Both the position numbers and the translations under genes were made by a program. Shown here piece after piece: positions 1 through 8,746 of a DNA stretch of 64,000 nucleotides. The notes below the pieces were generated by a model, which was not told the DNA's origin, searched no databases, and saw only the letters and a list, made by a program, of their open reading frames with translations. This DNA comes from Deferribacter desulfuricans SSM1 (GTDB lineage: Bacteria; Chrysiogenota; Deferribacteres; Deferribacterales; Deferribacteraceae), in assembly GCF_000010985.1 (NCBI RefSeq), contig NC_013939.1, forward strand, positions 1,827,501 to 1,891,500. Reading direction: 5' to 3'. Numbering within the stretch: position 1 is the stretch's first letter; each line of letters begins with the position of its first letter.

Positions 1-386
1 TTTAACTGTGTTAAAGATTCCTCACCACTGAAATAAATAACTCTTTTTCCATGTTTGGATAATTTATCAGAGATTTGCAGCATAATTGTTGATTTACCTA
101 TACCAGGTTCTCCACCTATTAAAACTACGCCACCTTTTACAACCCCTCCACCTAAAACCTGATCAAACTCATTAATTCCGGTACTAAATCTTTCGGTTTC
201 AACACCTTCTATATCAGATATTCTCTTAATTTCTAATCCATTTCTTTTCTTTCTAATTTCACTTTTCGACTCTTCAATTTCTTCCACAAAGCTATTCCAG
301 CTACCACACTCACTGCACTTTCCAACCCATTTTGGTGTTTTATATCCGCAGACCTGACAGACAAAGGAAGTTTTACTCTTCTTCAT
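1..386 (-). CDS. radA: DNA repair protein RadA (partial, C-terminus outside window)
   Basis: Only about the first 128 residues are in the window; the frame runs off base 1. Read on the minus strand from ATG 386 it starts [14 protein letters not shown] and has the RadA C4 zinc finger (CQVCG, then CSECG about 14 residues later), then a Walker A motif [10 protein letters not shown], then a GEESLTQ stretch typical of RadA/Sms. RadA is a RecA-like ATPase that drives branch migration in recombination repair. Its start overlaps the ruvB stop by 14 bases, so it is the last visible gene of the leftward operon and is probably translationally coupled to ruvB, another branch-migration gene. The missing C-terminus should hold the Lon-like domain. 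Confidence 0.93.
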   Translation of the reverse strand, partial: MKKSKTSFVCQVCGYKTPKWVGKCSECGSWNSFVEEIEESKSEIRKKRNGLEIKRISDIEGVETERFSTGINEFDQVLGGGVVKGGVVLIGGEPGIGKSTIMLQISDKLSKHGKRVIYFSGEESLTQL

Positions 387-1404
387 CCAAAAACTCTTCA
401 ATTGTCATCTGATACCCTTTAAAAGGGATATTCAAATGTTCATATGCAAGCGGTGTAACTACCCTACCTCTTGGAGTCTTTTTAATAAAACCTTTATAAA
501 TCAGATAAGGTTCTATCACATCCTCCAAAGTATCCTTCTCCTCAGAAAGGGTAGCTGACAAAGTTTCAATACCCACAGGCCCCCCGTTATACTTTTCAAT
601 AATTGCTAACAAAAAGTTTCTATCATTTATATCAAGTCCAGCACTATCTATTTCAAGACGATTTAGCCCAAAATCTGCAATCTCTTTAGTAACTACACCA
701 TCATTCATAACTTCTGCAAAGTCTCTAACTCTTCGCAATATTCTATGGGCTATCCTTGGTGTCCCACGACATCTTGAGGCAATAACCATCGCGGCACTAT
801 CATCAATTTCCACACCTAATACCTTCGCCCCTCTTAAAACTATCTGTTTAAGCTCATCAACATCATAAAAATCCAATCTAAATATCATTCCAAATCTATC
901 TCTAAGAGGTGAAGTTAGTAAACCTGCTCTTGTAGTCGCACCGATTAAAGTAAATTTTGGTAAATCGATTTTTATAGTCCTTGCAGCTGGCCCCTGACCT
1001 ATAATTATATCAAGTTTAAAATCCTCCATAGCAGGATACAGTATTTCCTCAACAGATGTATGTAATCTATGAATTTCATCAATAAACAAAACATCGCCTT
1101 CTGAAAGATTTGTCAGTATCGCAGCTAAATCACCTGGTTTTTCTATAGTAGGTCCACTAGTAGATTTTATGCTTACACCAAGCTCGTTTGCTATAATATT
1201 TGCTAAAGTAGTTTTCCCAAGCCCTGGAGGCCCATAAATAAGACAGTGATCTAACGGCTCTCCTCTCTTTTTAGCTGCTTCAACAAATATTTTCAGATTT
1301 TCTACAATCTTTTTCTGACCAACATACTCATCAAAACTATTTGGTCTAATATGGATTCCCTGAATATCCTCTTCTCTTCTTTCTGGATCAAACATTTCTC
1401 TCAT
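373..1404 (-). CDS. ruvB: Holliday junction branch migration helicase RuvB
   Basis: RuvB is the AAA+ motor that, with RuvA, migrates Holliday junctions. The 343-residue product has the usual length. Visible motifs are Walker [10 protein letters not shown] (about residues 58-66), Walker B with DEIH (about 109-112), sensor 1 GATTRAG, and the C-terminal winged-helix segment ending in the [11 protein letters not shown] region. The gene touches the upstream HD gene by one base (TAATG) and overlaps radA, placing two recombination genes side by side. ruvA and ruvC are not in the window. Identification is secure. Confidence 0.98.
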   Translation of the reverse strand: MREMFDPERREEDIQGIHIRPNSFDEYVGQKKIVENLKIFVEAAKKRGEPLDHCLIYGPPGLGKTTLANIIANELGVSIKSTSGPTIEKPGDLAAILTNLSEGDVLFIDEIHRLHTSVEEILYPAMEDFKLDIIIGQGPAARTIKIDLPKFTLIGATTRAGLLTSPLRDRFGMIFRLDFYDVDELKQIVLRGAKVLGVEIDDSAAMVIASRCRGTPRIAHRILRRVRDFAEVMNDGVVTKEIADFGLNRLEIDSAGLDINDRNFLLAIIEKYNGGPVGIETLSATLSEEKDTLEDVIEPYLIYKGFIKKTPRGRVVTPLAYEHLNIPFKGYQMTIEEFLDEEE

Positions 1405-1961
1405 TAAACACCCAAGATATCAGCATTTTTGGACAAAGCTTCTATTAAAAAAGCGATATGCTCATCCAGATCCACACCTAACTCTTCTACCCCTTTATAG
1501 ATGTCCTCTCGATTTACACCCCTTGCAAACGATTTATCTTTTAATTTTTTCTTCACACTTTTAACTTTCACATTTGCTATTTTTTTATCTGGTCTTACAT
1601 AAGCACAGGCAAGTAAGAAACCTGAAAGCTCATCTACAGCAAAAAGTGTCTTAGCCATCAAAGTCTTTCTCTCAACACCAGTATAATCTGCATGACCTAA
1701 AATAGCCTCTATTATATCTTCTGGATACCCTCTTTCTTTTAGAATCTCTGCACCTTTATAGGGATGCTCCTCTTCAGAAGGGTATTTTTCATAGTCAAAA
1801 TCGTGAAGCAAACCCACAACTCCCCACTTTTCCACATCTTCACCAAATTTTTCTGCATAAGCTCTCATTGCAGTTTCTACAGCCAAAGCATGCTTTATAA
1901 GACTATCACTTTTAGTGTATTCTGTAAGCAGTTGATAAGCTTCCTCCCTACTCACATTCAT
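1404..1961 (-). CDS. HD-domain hydrolase-like protein
   Basis: A 185-residue cytosolic protein with an HD-type metal site: histidines near residue 24, the GLLHDFDYE motif near residue 50, an HP pair and ILGHADYTG later. This matches the small stand-alone HDIG-type proteins that are common in anaerobes and whose substrate is unknown. The C-terminal half ([20 protein letters not shown]) is characteristic of that subgroup. It overlaps lgt by 4 bases (ATGA) and ruvB by 1 base, so it is co-translated. I would not assign a substrate. Confidence 0.8.
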   Translation of the reverse strand: MNVSREEAYQLLTEYTKSDSLIKHALAVETAMRAYAEKFGEDVEKWGVVGLLHDFDYEKYPSEEEHPYKGAEILKERGYPEDIIEAILGHADYTGVERKTLMAKTLFAVDELSGFLLACAYVRPDKKIANVKVKSVKKKLKDKSFARGVNREDIYKGVEELGVDLDEHIAFLIEALSKNADILGV

Positions 1962-2914
1962 AAAATACCCCCTTTGTTTTTACCTTTATAAACCAAAACT
2001 GAACCTATAACAATCATAATAAGACTTGCAAGATGTGGTGCTCTCAAAAACCCTATCATCAAATCATCTGCTCTAAAACAAGTTACAAATCCTCTAATGA
2101 CCCCATAAAAGATAAGATACAATCCAGAAATCACACCTTTTCCAATATTTTTATCATCTTTCCAAAGTCTAACAAGGAAATAGCCACATATAAAATTTAA
2201 TATCATTTCATAAAAAAATGTGGGATGCACTGGTAATGTGCCAAAATCTTGATAAGCTGGGGGATTATATTTTGGAGAAAAACTAATCCCCCAAGGGACA
2301 TACTCTTTTAATTCATAAATTTTTCCTTGAAATTGAACCGTCAACGCACCCTTTTCTTTTATTAAATCCATCAATTTTGAAACTTCGACAGGATTGTTTT
2401 TCAAACCAAAGGTTTTTAAAACCGTACTCCAGAATTCAGGGAAAACATTTTTAACTTTAAATATAATCGATGGTGGAGTAATAGTAGGGACACCATGAGC
2501 TTCGCCATTTGCAAAATTACCAAATCTTCCAACCCCTTGAGATATTAATAAAAAAGGCAATACCATATCCCCATATTGAAAAATCCTTATCCCATATTTT
2601 TTACAGTATAAATAGGCAGCAATTATCCCACCTATTATACCTCCATGAATAGCAAGTCCACCATGCCATATTGCAATAATCTCTTTTGGATATCTACTGT
2701 AAAAATCCCACTTCAAAACTACATAATAAATTCTTGCACCTATAATAGCACCTATAAAAGTGATAATTATCAAATTTTCTATTAACTCCTTAGAGAAACC
2801 AAGCTTTTGCCCCTTTTTTTTGACAAAATATAAAGTCATTAAAATCCCAATCAAATACATTAAACTATAAACCCTGAGCTCAAATACACCTATTTTGAAT
2901 ATATACGGGAACAC
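1958..2914 (-). CDS. lgt: Prolipoprotein diacylglyceryl transferase
   Basis: Lgt transfers diacylglycerol from phosphatidylglycerol to the lipobox cysteine of prolipoproteins in the inner membrane. The sequence has several membrane helices, the HGGLAIHGGIIGG stretch and the family signature GRFGNFANGE, followed much later by HPTFFYE. At 318 residues it is longer than usual (about 260-290) because roughly 65 extra residues sit between the signature and HPTFFYE, probably in an external loop. The start is GTG, overlapping the EamA stop (TAGTG). It lies between permease genes and the HD/ruvB/radA genes of the same operon. Confidence 0.95.
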   Translation of the reverse strand: MFPYIFKIGVFELRVYSLMYLIGILMTLYFVKKKGQKLGFSKELIENLIIITFIGAIIGARIYYVVLKWDFYSRYPKEIIAIWHGGLAIHGGIIGGIIAAYLYCKKYGIRIFQYGDMVLPFLLISQGVGRFGNFANGEAHGVPTITPPSIIFKVKNVFPEFWSTVLKTFGLKNNPVEVSKLMDLIKEKGALTVQFQGKIYELKEYVPWGISFSPKYNPPAYQDFGTLPVHPTFFYEMILNFICGYFLVRLWKDDKNIGKGVISGLYLIFYGVIRGFVTCFRADDLMIGFLRAPHLASLIMIVIGSVLVYKGKNKGGIL

Positions 2915-3786
2915 TATTTTTCCCCCTTTCTTGAGCCAATTATTATTGCTACAAATATTAAAATTATTCCAATAAATTTAAACTTGTCAATAGTCTCACC
3001 AAAAAAGATATAAGCTAAAAATGAAGCTATAACAGGCTCACCAAGGGTGGTAAGAGAAACCACACTTGTTTTTATATACTTTAAAGCCCAATTAAAAGCT
3101 GTATGCCCCAAATTTTGCGATACCACAGCTAACAAGACCATAAAAATATACGATTTTACGCTGTAGCCAGTAAAAGGGATTTGCATCAGAATGGATGTTA
3201 TCAATAAAATTATAGCTGCAAAAGTATACACCAAAACTATGTAGCTCAAAATATCCATCTTTTCTCTTAGTTTGCTACCCACCATTAAATAAAAACTTAC
3301 AAAAAATGCCGATGATATTGCCAAAAAATCACCGATAAGTGCCTTTTCTCCAAAAGCAAAATCGGCATTCGAATCACCCAAAGCCAATATTGCTGATCCT
3401 ACTATTGCCAGGATAATGGCAATTATTATCTCTTTGCTCTGCTTCTCCTTCAAAATGATATAGGATAACACCGCCACAAATATAGGGCCAGTAGATAGTA
3501 AAACAACACTACTTGCAACTGAGGTATATTTTAATGATTGAAACCATGTAACAAAATGTAAAGCTAAAAATAATCCACCAGCAAAACCATAAATAAAATC
3601 CGCTTTTTGAAAATCAAACCTTTTACCACCTTTTCTAAAATAGATGATATTTAAAATGGTGGAAGCAATTACAAGCCTATATGTTGCTATCATTATTGAA
3701 GGGACATCTTCACAAAACCTTACAAAAATAGCAGCAAATGAAACAGATATTATACCAAATAGTAAGACAATATAAACCCTAATCAT
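2914..3786 (-). CDS. EamA/DMT-superfamily permease
   Basis: A 290-residue protein made of about ten hydrophobic helices in two five-helix repeats, as expected for EamA (drug/metabolite transporter) permeases. The repeat ends carry the typical FGE-type motif (ALGDSN in the first half, FLAYIFFGETIDKFKFIG in the second). Such proteins export amino acids or other metabolites; the substrate cannot be read from the sequence. Its ATG overlaps the preceding EamA gene by 8 bases, and it is the third of three consecutive but divergent EamA genes. Confidence 0.85.
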   Translation of the reverse strand: MIRVYIVLLFGIISVSFAAIFVRFCEDVPSIMIATYRLVIASTILNIIYFRKGGKRFDFQKADFIYGFAGGLFLALHFVTWFQSLKYTSVASSVVLLSTGPIFVAVLSYIILKEKQSKEIIIAIILAIVGSAILALGDSNADFAFGEKALIGDFLAISSAFFVSFYLMVGSKLREKMDILSYIVLVYTFAAIILLITSILMQIPFTGYSVKSYIFMVLLAVVSQNLGHTAFNWALKYIKTSVVSLTTLGEPVIASFLAYIFFGETIDKFKFIGIILIFVAIIIGSRKGEK

Positions 3787-4681
3787 TTATTCCTCTATTA
3801 AAATATTTTCTCAATAAAAATGGGCCTACTTCAGAAATTATTATTGAAAGTAAAATAAGAAATGAACCAATATATTGCTTAAAGGCAAGTATCTCAGCCC
3901 CTATTAGATAACCAAAAAATGCAGCTGAAACAGGCTCAAAAGTAAATATCAAAGCAGCCTTTGTGGGTGTAGTATATTTTTGCATCAATATTTGAATGAA
4001 AAAAGCCACTACAGTAGCAAAAACGCCTGTTAATATAAACGCAAATATCAGCTCTCCATTAAAAGTAATATCAAATAAGTTTTCTTTAAACAGAAGTGAA
4101 AAAAGAAAAGATAAAACAAAAATCACTAAAAACTGAATAAAAGTTAAAATAACCACATCATACTTTTTCGAATATATATCTATCAAAATTATGTGTATAG
4201 CGATAAAAAAAGCATTTAGAATTAAAAATACAATCCCTATATTAAACTCCGCAACTTCCCCATAAAAAGATATCATATATAGACCACTCAAAGCAAAAAT
4301 TACACCTATTATAGAGGTGATTCTAGGGACTTGTTTCAAAAAGATCACACTTAAAATTGGGACAAATATAACATATAAACCAGTTAAAAAACCTGCAATT
4401 GAAGCAAGCGTATATTTTAAACCTATTGTTTGAAAAGCAAAAACAGCAAAAAGTGTCAAACCCAAAAACAGACCAGGGACAAACGAATCTCTCAGTTTAT
4501 CCACCCTTTTAAACACAAAAAAAAGCATAATTATCGTTGCTAACCCAAATCTAATTGTTAAAAAACTAAAGACATTTACATCTTCTATGGCTTCTTTAAT
4601 GATAACAAATGTAGAACCCCATATAAGACTTATAAAAATAAGTGATATATCAGCAATATACTCTCTTAACTTTTCTCTCAT
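3779..4681 (-). CDS. EamA/DMT-superfamily permease
   Basis: A 300-residue, roughly ten-helix inner-membrane permease. The N-terminal EamA half holds LIWGSTFVIIKEAIEDV, a sequence typical of the family, and the C-terminal half holds EPVSAAFFGYLIGAEIL, the conserved second-repeat motif. Substrate unknown. It overlaps the upstream EamA gene by 32 bases and the downstream one by 8 bases, so all three should be made from one transcript. Similarity among the three is at fold and motif level only, so they are old paralogues rather than a recent duplication. Confidence 0.85.
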   Translation of the reverse strand: MREKLREYIADISLIFISLIWGSTFVIIKEAIEDVNVFSFLTIRFGLATIIMLFFVFKRVDKLRDSFVPGLFLGLTLFAVFAFQTIGLKYTLASIAGFLTGLYVIFVPILSVIFLKQVPRITSIIGVIFALSGLYMISFYGEVAEFNIGIVFLILNAFFIAIHIILIDIYSKKYDVVILTFIQFLVIFVLSFLFSLLFKENLFDITFNGELIFAFILTGVFATVVAFFIQILMQKYTTPTKAALIFTFEPVSAAFFGYLIGAEILAFKQYIGSFLILLSIIISEVGPFLLRKYFNRGIND

Positions 4682-5549
4682 AAATTATCCTGTAACTATT
4701 TGGCAATATAATACCAAAAACTAACAAAATTCCACCAATAAACTGAAACAGCCCTATCTTTTCTTTAAATAACATAAATGATATCAATAAAGTAGCAAAA
4801 GGCTCAATTGATGAAAATATGGAAACATAGCTACTTCCTATAAGCTGTATAGCTTTATAAAGCAATATAATCCCCAAAGATGTTGGAATTAAACCTAACA
4901 AGAAAAGAAAAGGTAAATCTTTTATCGCGATAGTTCCTATGTCGTTAAAACCAAATACCATATAAAAAAACAGAGCAAACAAAAGCACATAAAAAGTAAA
5001 TGTATAGTAGTTGAGTTTAGTTAAAACCTTTTGTACAGTCAAAAGATAGCATGTAAAAGTTAACATTGCCAAAATTCCCATCGATACATTGATTAATGGA
5101 ATATTAAAATTTATTACATCATAAAAAATAAACAAAATTCCTAATCCTATTATAATAAGAGCAAAAACAGATATTTTATCAATTCTATTTTTGTATACTA
5201 TTGCAGCTAAAATTGTAACAGTAAAAGGGTACATATAGAGTATAAATGAAGTCATTGAAGCTCCAATGAGCTTTACAGATAAGAAAAAAAATGTAGCTTG
5301 TAAACCATATAGAACAAAGCCAACAATAAAACATAATAAAAGATTCTGTTTTGATATTTTCAAAATGTTTCTATCCTTTATCAAAATGTAAAGTAAAAAA
5401 ATTATTGTGCCAAATAAAAACCTGTAGAACAATAATGTGTTTGTATTATAACCTTTCAAATACCCGATTTTTGCAAAAATTGCTAAAGTGGCAAAACAAA
5501 AAGAGGAAATTATCGCCAATAAGCTCCCTTTAAAAAACACTGAGTGCAT
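4650..5549 (-). CDS. EamA/DMT-superfamily permease (first gene of leftward operon)
   Basis: A 299-residue, roughly ten-helix permease with two EamA repeats; the second repeat contains SSIEPFATLLISFMLFKEKIG. An AAAGGAG Shine-Dalgarno sequence lies about 10 bases before ATG 5549. As the first gene after the 5.55-5.92 kb non-coding stretch, it is the likely head of the operon EamA-EamA-EamA-lgt-HD-ruvB-radA. Its 3' end overlaps the next EamA gene by 32 bases. Substrate unknown. Confidence 0.85.
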   Translation of the reverse strand: MHSVFFKGSLLAIISSFCFATLAIFAKIGYLKGYNTNTLLFYRFLFGTIIFLLYILIKDRNILKISKQNLLLCFIVGFVLYGLQATFFFLSVKLIGASMTSFILYMYPFTVTILAAIVYKNRIDKISVFALIIIGLGILFIFYDVINFNIPLINVSMGILAMLTFTCYLLTVQKVLTKLNYYTFTFYVLLFALFFYMVFGFNDIGTIAIKDLPFLFLLGLIPTSLGIILLYKAIQLIGSSYVSIFSSIEPFATLLISFMLFKEKIGLFQFIGGILLVFGIILPNSYRIIYERKVKRVYC

Positions 5550-5666
5550 AAAGATATTTACTCCTTTTTGACATTTTTATATATTATTAATTTTTATTTT
5601 ACAACTACATAATTACAATGTAAGTTTTTTTACAAAATACCAAATAAATGAAAATTTAATAATTTT

Positions 5667-5724
5667 GAGATTACTTCGGAACAAAAGTATCTTGCAATGC
5701 CTTGGAAATTTGTAATTGCAAGTT
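5667..5724. repeat. Decayed copy of the GAAGCAATCT palindromic repeat
   Basis: From 5667 the sequence GAGATTACTTCGG, then CTTGCAATGCC and, after a short gap, TTTGTAATTGCAAG follows the order of the intact copies near 59.8 kb (GAGATTGCTTCG, CTCGCAATGAC, TTTGTCATTGCGA). About 25 of the first 35 positions match by eye. The right terminal arm (GAAGCAATCT) is missing, so this looks like an old, half-eroded copy. The flank AATTTT before it is also shared with the copy near 17.5 kb. Confidence 0.55.
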
Positions 5725-5864
5725 TTAGATATACAATTTCAAAAAACTATATATTAAAAAATAAAATTCACACCCATAATGATTGTTCATTTATTTTAAA
5801 ACAATATATTTCAATATAAGCAATATAACTTATTTTAAATTAACTAAATTTTTTACATTAAAAC

Positions 5865-5893
5865 TTGACACTTTTATAATATCAAATTAAAAT
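5865..5893 (+). promoter_or_regulatory. Sigma-70-type promoter of pta-ackA
   Basis: TTGACA at 5865-5870, a 17-base spacer and TAAAAT at 5888-5893 lie upstream of pta. A strong AAAGGAGG ribosome site follows at 5912-5919, 5 bases before the ATG. Confidence 0.7.
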
Positions 5894-5924
5894 AAAATAT
5901 AATTTTATTTCAAAGGAGGCAGTT

Positions 5925-6899
5925 ATGAGCTTAATGCAAAATTATTGGGAAAAAGCTAAAGAACTTCAAAAAACTATTGTACTACCAGAAGGAAACGATG
6001 AAAGGACTATCGAAGCTGCAAACACACTGCTTGAAAACAAATTGGCCAAAGTAATCGTTTTAGGCAACGAAAATGAGTTAAAAGATAAATTAAAACCTGG
6101 CATTGAAATTATCAACCCAGAAACATCAAGCTATCTACAAGAATTTGCTCAAACTTATTACGAAAAAAGGAAAAACAAAGGGATAACAAAAGAAGAAGCT
6201 TTAGAAACCATGAAAGATGTAAACTATTTTGGATGTATGCTTGTTGAAAAAGGGTATGCTGATGGGGCTGTGACAGGTGCCTGCCATACAACTGCTGATG
6301 TTTTAAGGGCTGCCATCAGAGTAATAGGGACAAAACCTGGTATGAATACTGTTTCAAGCTGCTTTATTATGGTTACTCCAAAAAAAGAGTTTGGTAAAGA
6401 TGGAGCGATCCTTTTTGCAGATTGTGCAGTGAATCCTAACCCTGATGCTAGAGTACTTGCAGAAATAGCTGTAGCTACTGCTGATAGTTGCAAAGCTTTT
6501 CTTGGAGAAGAGCCAAGGATAGCAATGCTTAGTTTTTCCACAAAAGGGAGTGCAAGCCACCCTGATGTAGATAAAGTGGTAAAAGCTACAGAAATAGTTA
6601 AAGAGCTTGCTCCAGATTTAAAAGTTGATGGTGAGCTTCAAGTTGATGCTGCATTGGTAAAAGCGGTAGGTGAGAGAAAAGCACCAGGTAGTTCTGTAGC
6701 TGGAAGTGCAAATGTTTTAATCTTTCCTGATTTGGATGCAGGAAATATTGCATACAAGTTAGTTGAAAGAATTGCATCAGCAGAGGCAATCGGTCCAATT
6801 ATCCAAGGTTTAAAGAAACCAGTTAACGATTTATCAAGAGGATGTAAATATATGGATATAGTAAATGTAGCTGTAATAACATCACTACAGGCAAATTAA
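5925..6899 (+). CDS. pta: Phosphate acetyltransferase
   Basis: Pta interconverts acetyl-CoA and acetyl phosphate. The 324-residue product is the short form that consists only of the PTA_PTB catalytic domain. It opens with [17 protein letters not shown] and contains [16 protein letters not shown]-like and [12 protein letters not shown] motifs and the C-terminal [17 protein letters not shown] segment, all typical. ackA follows after 14 bases, so the pair converts acetyl-CoA to acetate with ATP formation, or runs in reverse for acetate activation. It has a good promoter and Shine-Dalgarno sequence. Confidence 0.97.
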   Translation: MSLMQNYWEKAKELQKTIVLPEGNDERTIEAANTLLENKLAKVIVLGNENELKDKLKPGIEIINPETSSYLQEFAQTYYEKRKNKGITKEEALETMKDVNYFGCMLVEKGYADGAVTGACHTTADVLRAAIRVIGTKPGMNTVSSCFIMVTPKKEFGKDGAILFADCAVNPNPDARVLAEIAVATADSCKAFLGEEPRIAMLSFSTKGSASHPDVDKVVKATEIVKELAPDLKVDGELQVDAALVKAVGERKAPGSSVAGSANVLIFPDLDAGNIAYKLVERIASAEAIGPIIQGLKKPVNDLSRGCKYMDIVNVAVITSLQAN

Positions 6900-6913
6900 A
6901 TAGGGGGCAAAAT

Positions 6914-8161
6914 ATGAAAATTTTAGCTTTAAATTGTGGTAGCTCATCAGTAAAATATCAGCTTTTTGACTGGGATAATAATAAACTTCTTGCGAAAGGA
7001 GTTGTAGAAAGAGTTGGTATCGGTGATTCTTTTATTGTTCATGAAGTCCCAGGAAGAGATACTCTTAGAGAAGAATATGAGTGTCATGACCACAACACTG
7101 CTATTAATCTAGTAGTTCATACTCTCACAAGCGAAGAAAAAGGTGTTGTATCTGATATAAAAGAAATATCGGCTGTTGGGCACAGAGTTGTTCATGGTGG
7201 TGAAAAATTTAAAAGGAGTACTCTAATTGACGATGAGGTTATAAAAGCGATAGAAGAAGTCCAACACCTTGCTCCATTACACAATCCACCAAATCTTGCT
7301 GGGATAAGGGCTGCTCAAAAAGTATTACCTGATGTGCCACATGTGGCAATTTTCGATACAGCCTTTCATCAAACTATGCCAAGACATGCGTACTTATACG
7401 CTGTACCTTATGAATGGTATGAAAAATATGGTGTTAGAAGATACGGATTTCATGGCACCAGCCATTTGTATGTATCTAAAAGAGCAGCAGTTCTTTTAGG
7501 TAAAGACCCTAGAGAGTGCAACATCATAACCATGCACATAGGAAACGGTGTATCTCACACAGCTATTAAAAACGGTGTGTCCGTAGATACATCAATGGGT
7601 CTAACTCCGTTAGAAGGTGCTGTAATGGGTACCAGATGTGGAGATTTGGATCCAGCAATCCCTCTTTTTATGCAACAAATCTTAGAAATAGGGCCAAAAG
7701 AGATGGATACAACCCTCAATAAAAAGTCCGGAATTTTAGGACTTACAGGTAAATACACTGACAGAAGGGATGTATTAGAAGGTGCTGAGCAAGGTGATGA
7801 GCGCTGTAAAATAGCATTAGAAGTTGAAGCTTACAGATTGAAAAAGTACATAGGTGCCTATATGGCAGTATTGGGCAGAGTTGATGCGATAGTATTTACT
7901 GCCGGTGTTGGAGAAAACGCTGGAATTATCAGGCAAATGGCTCTTGAAGGATTGGAAGAGCTTGGAATAAAAATTGATAAAGAAAAAAATTTAAAGACTA
8001 GAAGTAAAGATGGTGAAACAGAAATTTCAACTCCAGATTCTAAAGTAAAAGTATTTGTTATCCCTACAAATGAAGAACGAGTTTTCATAGAAGATGTTGT
8101 TGCTATTTTAAACGGAACTTATAAGGAACACACAGAGTATCCATACACTTTCTTAAAGTAA
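6914..8161 (+). CDS. ackA: Acetate kinase
   Basis: AckA transfers phosphate between acetyl phosphate and ADP. The 415-residue product has the N-terminal NCGSSSVKYQLFD motif, HRVVHGGEKF, FDTAFHQTMP, GFHGTSHLYVS and the C-terminal FTAGVGENAG motif, in the family order and at the usual length of about 400. It is preceded by a GGGGG ribosome site and ends just before a strong hairpin terminator. It is cotranscribed with pta. The next gene on the right is convergent. Confidence 0.97.
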   Translation: MKILALNCGSSSVKYQLFDWDNNKLLAKGVVERVGIGDSFIVHEVPGRDTLREEYECHDHNTAINLVVHTLTSEEKGVVSDIKEISAVGHRVVHGGEKFKRSTLIDDEVIKAIEEVQHLAPLHNPPNLAGIRAAQKVLPDVPHVAIFDTAFHQTMPRHAYLYAVPYEWYEKYGVRRYGFHGTSHLYVSKRAAVLLGKDPRECNIITMHIGNGVSHTAIKNGVSVDTSMGLTPLEGAVMGTRCGDLDPAIPLFMQQILEIGPKEMDTTLNKKSGILGLTGKYTDRRDVLEGAEQGDERCKIALEVEAYRLKKYIGAYMAVLGRVDAIVFTAGVGENAGIIRQMALEGLEELGIKIDKEKNLKTRSKDGETEISTPDSKVKVFVIPTNEERVFIEDVVAILNGTYKEHTEYPYTFLK

Positions 8162-8162
8162 T

Positions 8163-8187
8163 AAAGGGGGTGCTCCCCCTTTTTTTT
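8163..8187 (+). terminator. Rho-independent terminator after ackA
   Basis: AAAGGGGG, a TGCT loop and CCCCCTTT form an 8-bp stem followed by a run of T. The structure may also act on the convergent gene from the other side. Confidence 0.88.
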
Positions 8188-8190
8188 AAT

Positions 8191-8688
8191 TTATTCTACA
8201 AATTCAATCTTATGGTCTTTTTTTAGTTGCTGTATAAGTTCGTCGTATGTTTTTTTCCTTTTGATACTTAATAATTTTGCAAAAGCTTCATTTTTATTTG
8301 TTATACCATTTGATTTCATAAAGCTTTCAAGTTCTTTTTCTTCCACTTTTATTTTTCCATTTACCTTATCATCAATAAGATGCAACAAATATAAAGTATC
8401 AATATCCAAATTTGGATGAGAATGCTTTAATTTATTTATATCTTTTTCCTTGTAAATAGACCTTGCATAATTTAATAGCAGTTCTCTTTCTATATAAAAT
8501 TCAGCTAATTTTCTTCTTCCATCTTTACTTTTTAAATAATTATCATATTTTTTACCAGCTACCTTGTTTACATAATCCTTCAAATCAGCATCAGTGATTT
8601 CTTTACCATCAAAAACAGCAACAACATTTGCAAATACCACTGTTGACACAATAATAAACATAAAAATTAAAAACACCTTTTTTTTCAT
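8191..8688 (-). CDS. Exported SurA-N-like protein lacking a PPIase domain
   Basis: A 165-residue protein with an N-terminal signal peptide (MKKKVFLIFMFII... ending in VVFAN), then VVAVFDGKEITDADL, which resembles the start of the SurA/PrsA/peptidyl-prolyl isomerase N-terminal chaperone domain. The helical segment with LAEFYIERELLLNYAR also fits that domain. No parvulin domain follows, and the protein is far shorter than SurA. It may be a periplasmic chaperone fragment or helper. It sits alone between pta-ackA and the hao gene; any link to cytochrome maturation would be guesswork. Confidence 0.55.
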   Translation of the reverse strand: MKKKVFLIFMFIIVSTVVFANVVAVFDGKEITDADLKDYVNKVAGKKYDNYLKSKDGRRKLAEFYIERELLLNYARSIYKEKDINKLKHSHPNLDIDTLYLLHLIDDKVNGKIKVEEKELESFMKSNGITNKNEAFAKLLSIKRKKTYDELIQQLKKDHKIEFVE

Positions 8689-8713
8689 ACTGATACCATC
8701 CTTAAAATTCTTT

Positions 8714-8746
8714 TAAAAAAAGGGGAGCAATGCTCCCCTTTTTTAT
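8714..8746 (-). terminator. Terminator after the octaheme cytochrome gene
   Basis: GGGGAGCA and TGCTCCCC form a perfect 8-bp stem around one base (or a 6-bp stem with a 5-base loop), flanked by A-runs on the left and T-runs on the right. It can stop transcription in both directions; the natural client is the minus-strand hao gene that ends at its edge. Confidence 0.88.

Larger units (their letters stand above)
5550..5924. other. Intergenic region between divergent EamA operon and pta
   Basis: A 375-base, very AT-rich stretch between divergent operons. It holds the pta promoter at its right end, presumably a leftward promoter for the EamA operon, and a decayed copy of the palindromic repeat found twice elsewhere in the window (about 5667-5724). 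I see no open reading frame or RNA gene in it. Confidence 0.7.

Noticed and set aside
5617-5631. 15-mer ACAATGTAAGTTTTT shared with about 49187-49201
   Set aside because: Both lie upstream of leftward genes, but the sequence is low-complexity in an AT-rich genome and no third copy supports a motif.
6224-6560. Two open frames on the minus strand inside pta
   Set aside because: They are antisense to conserved pta codons, have no ribosome site and no recognisable protein pattern.
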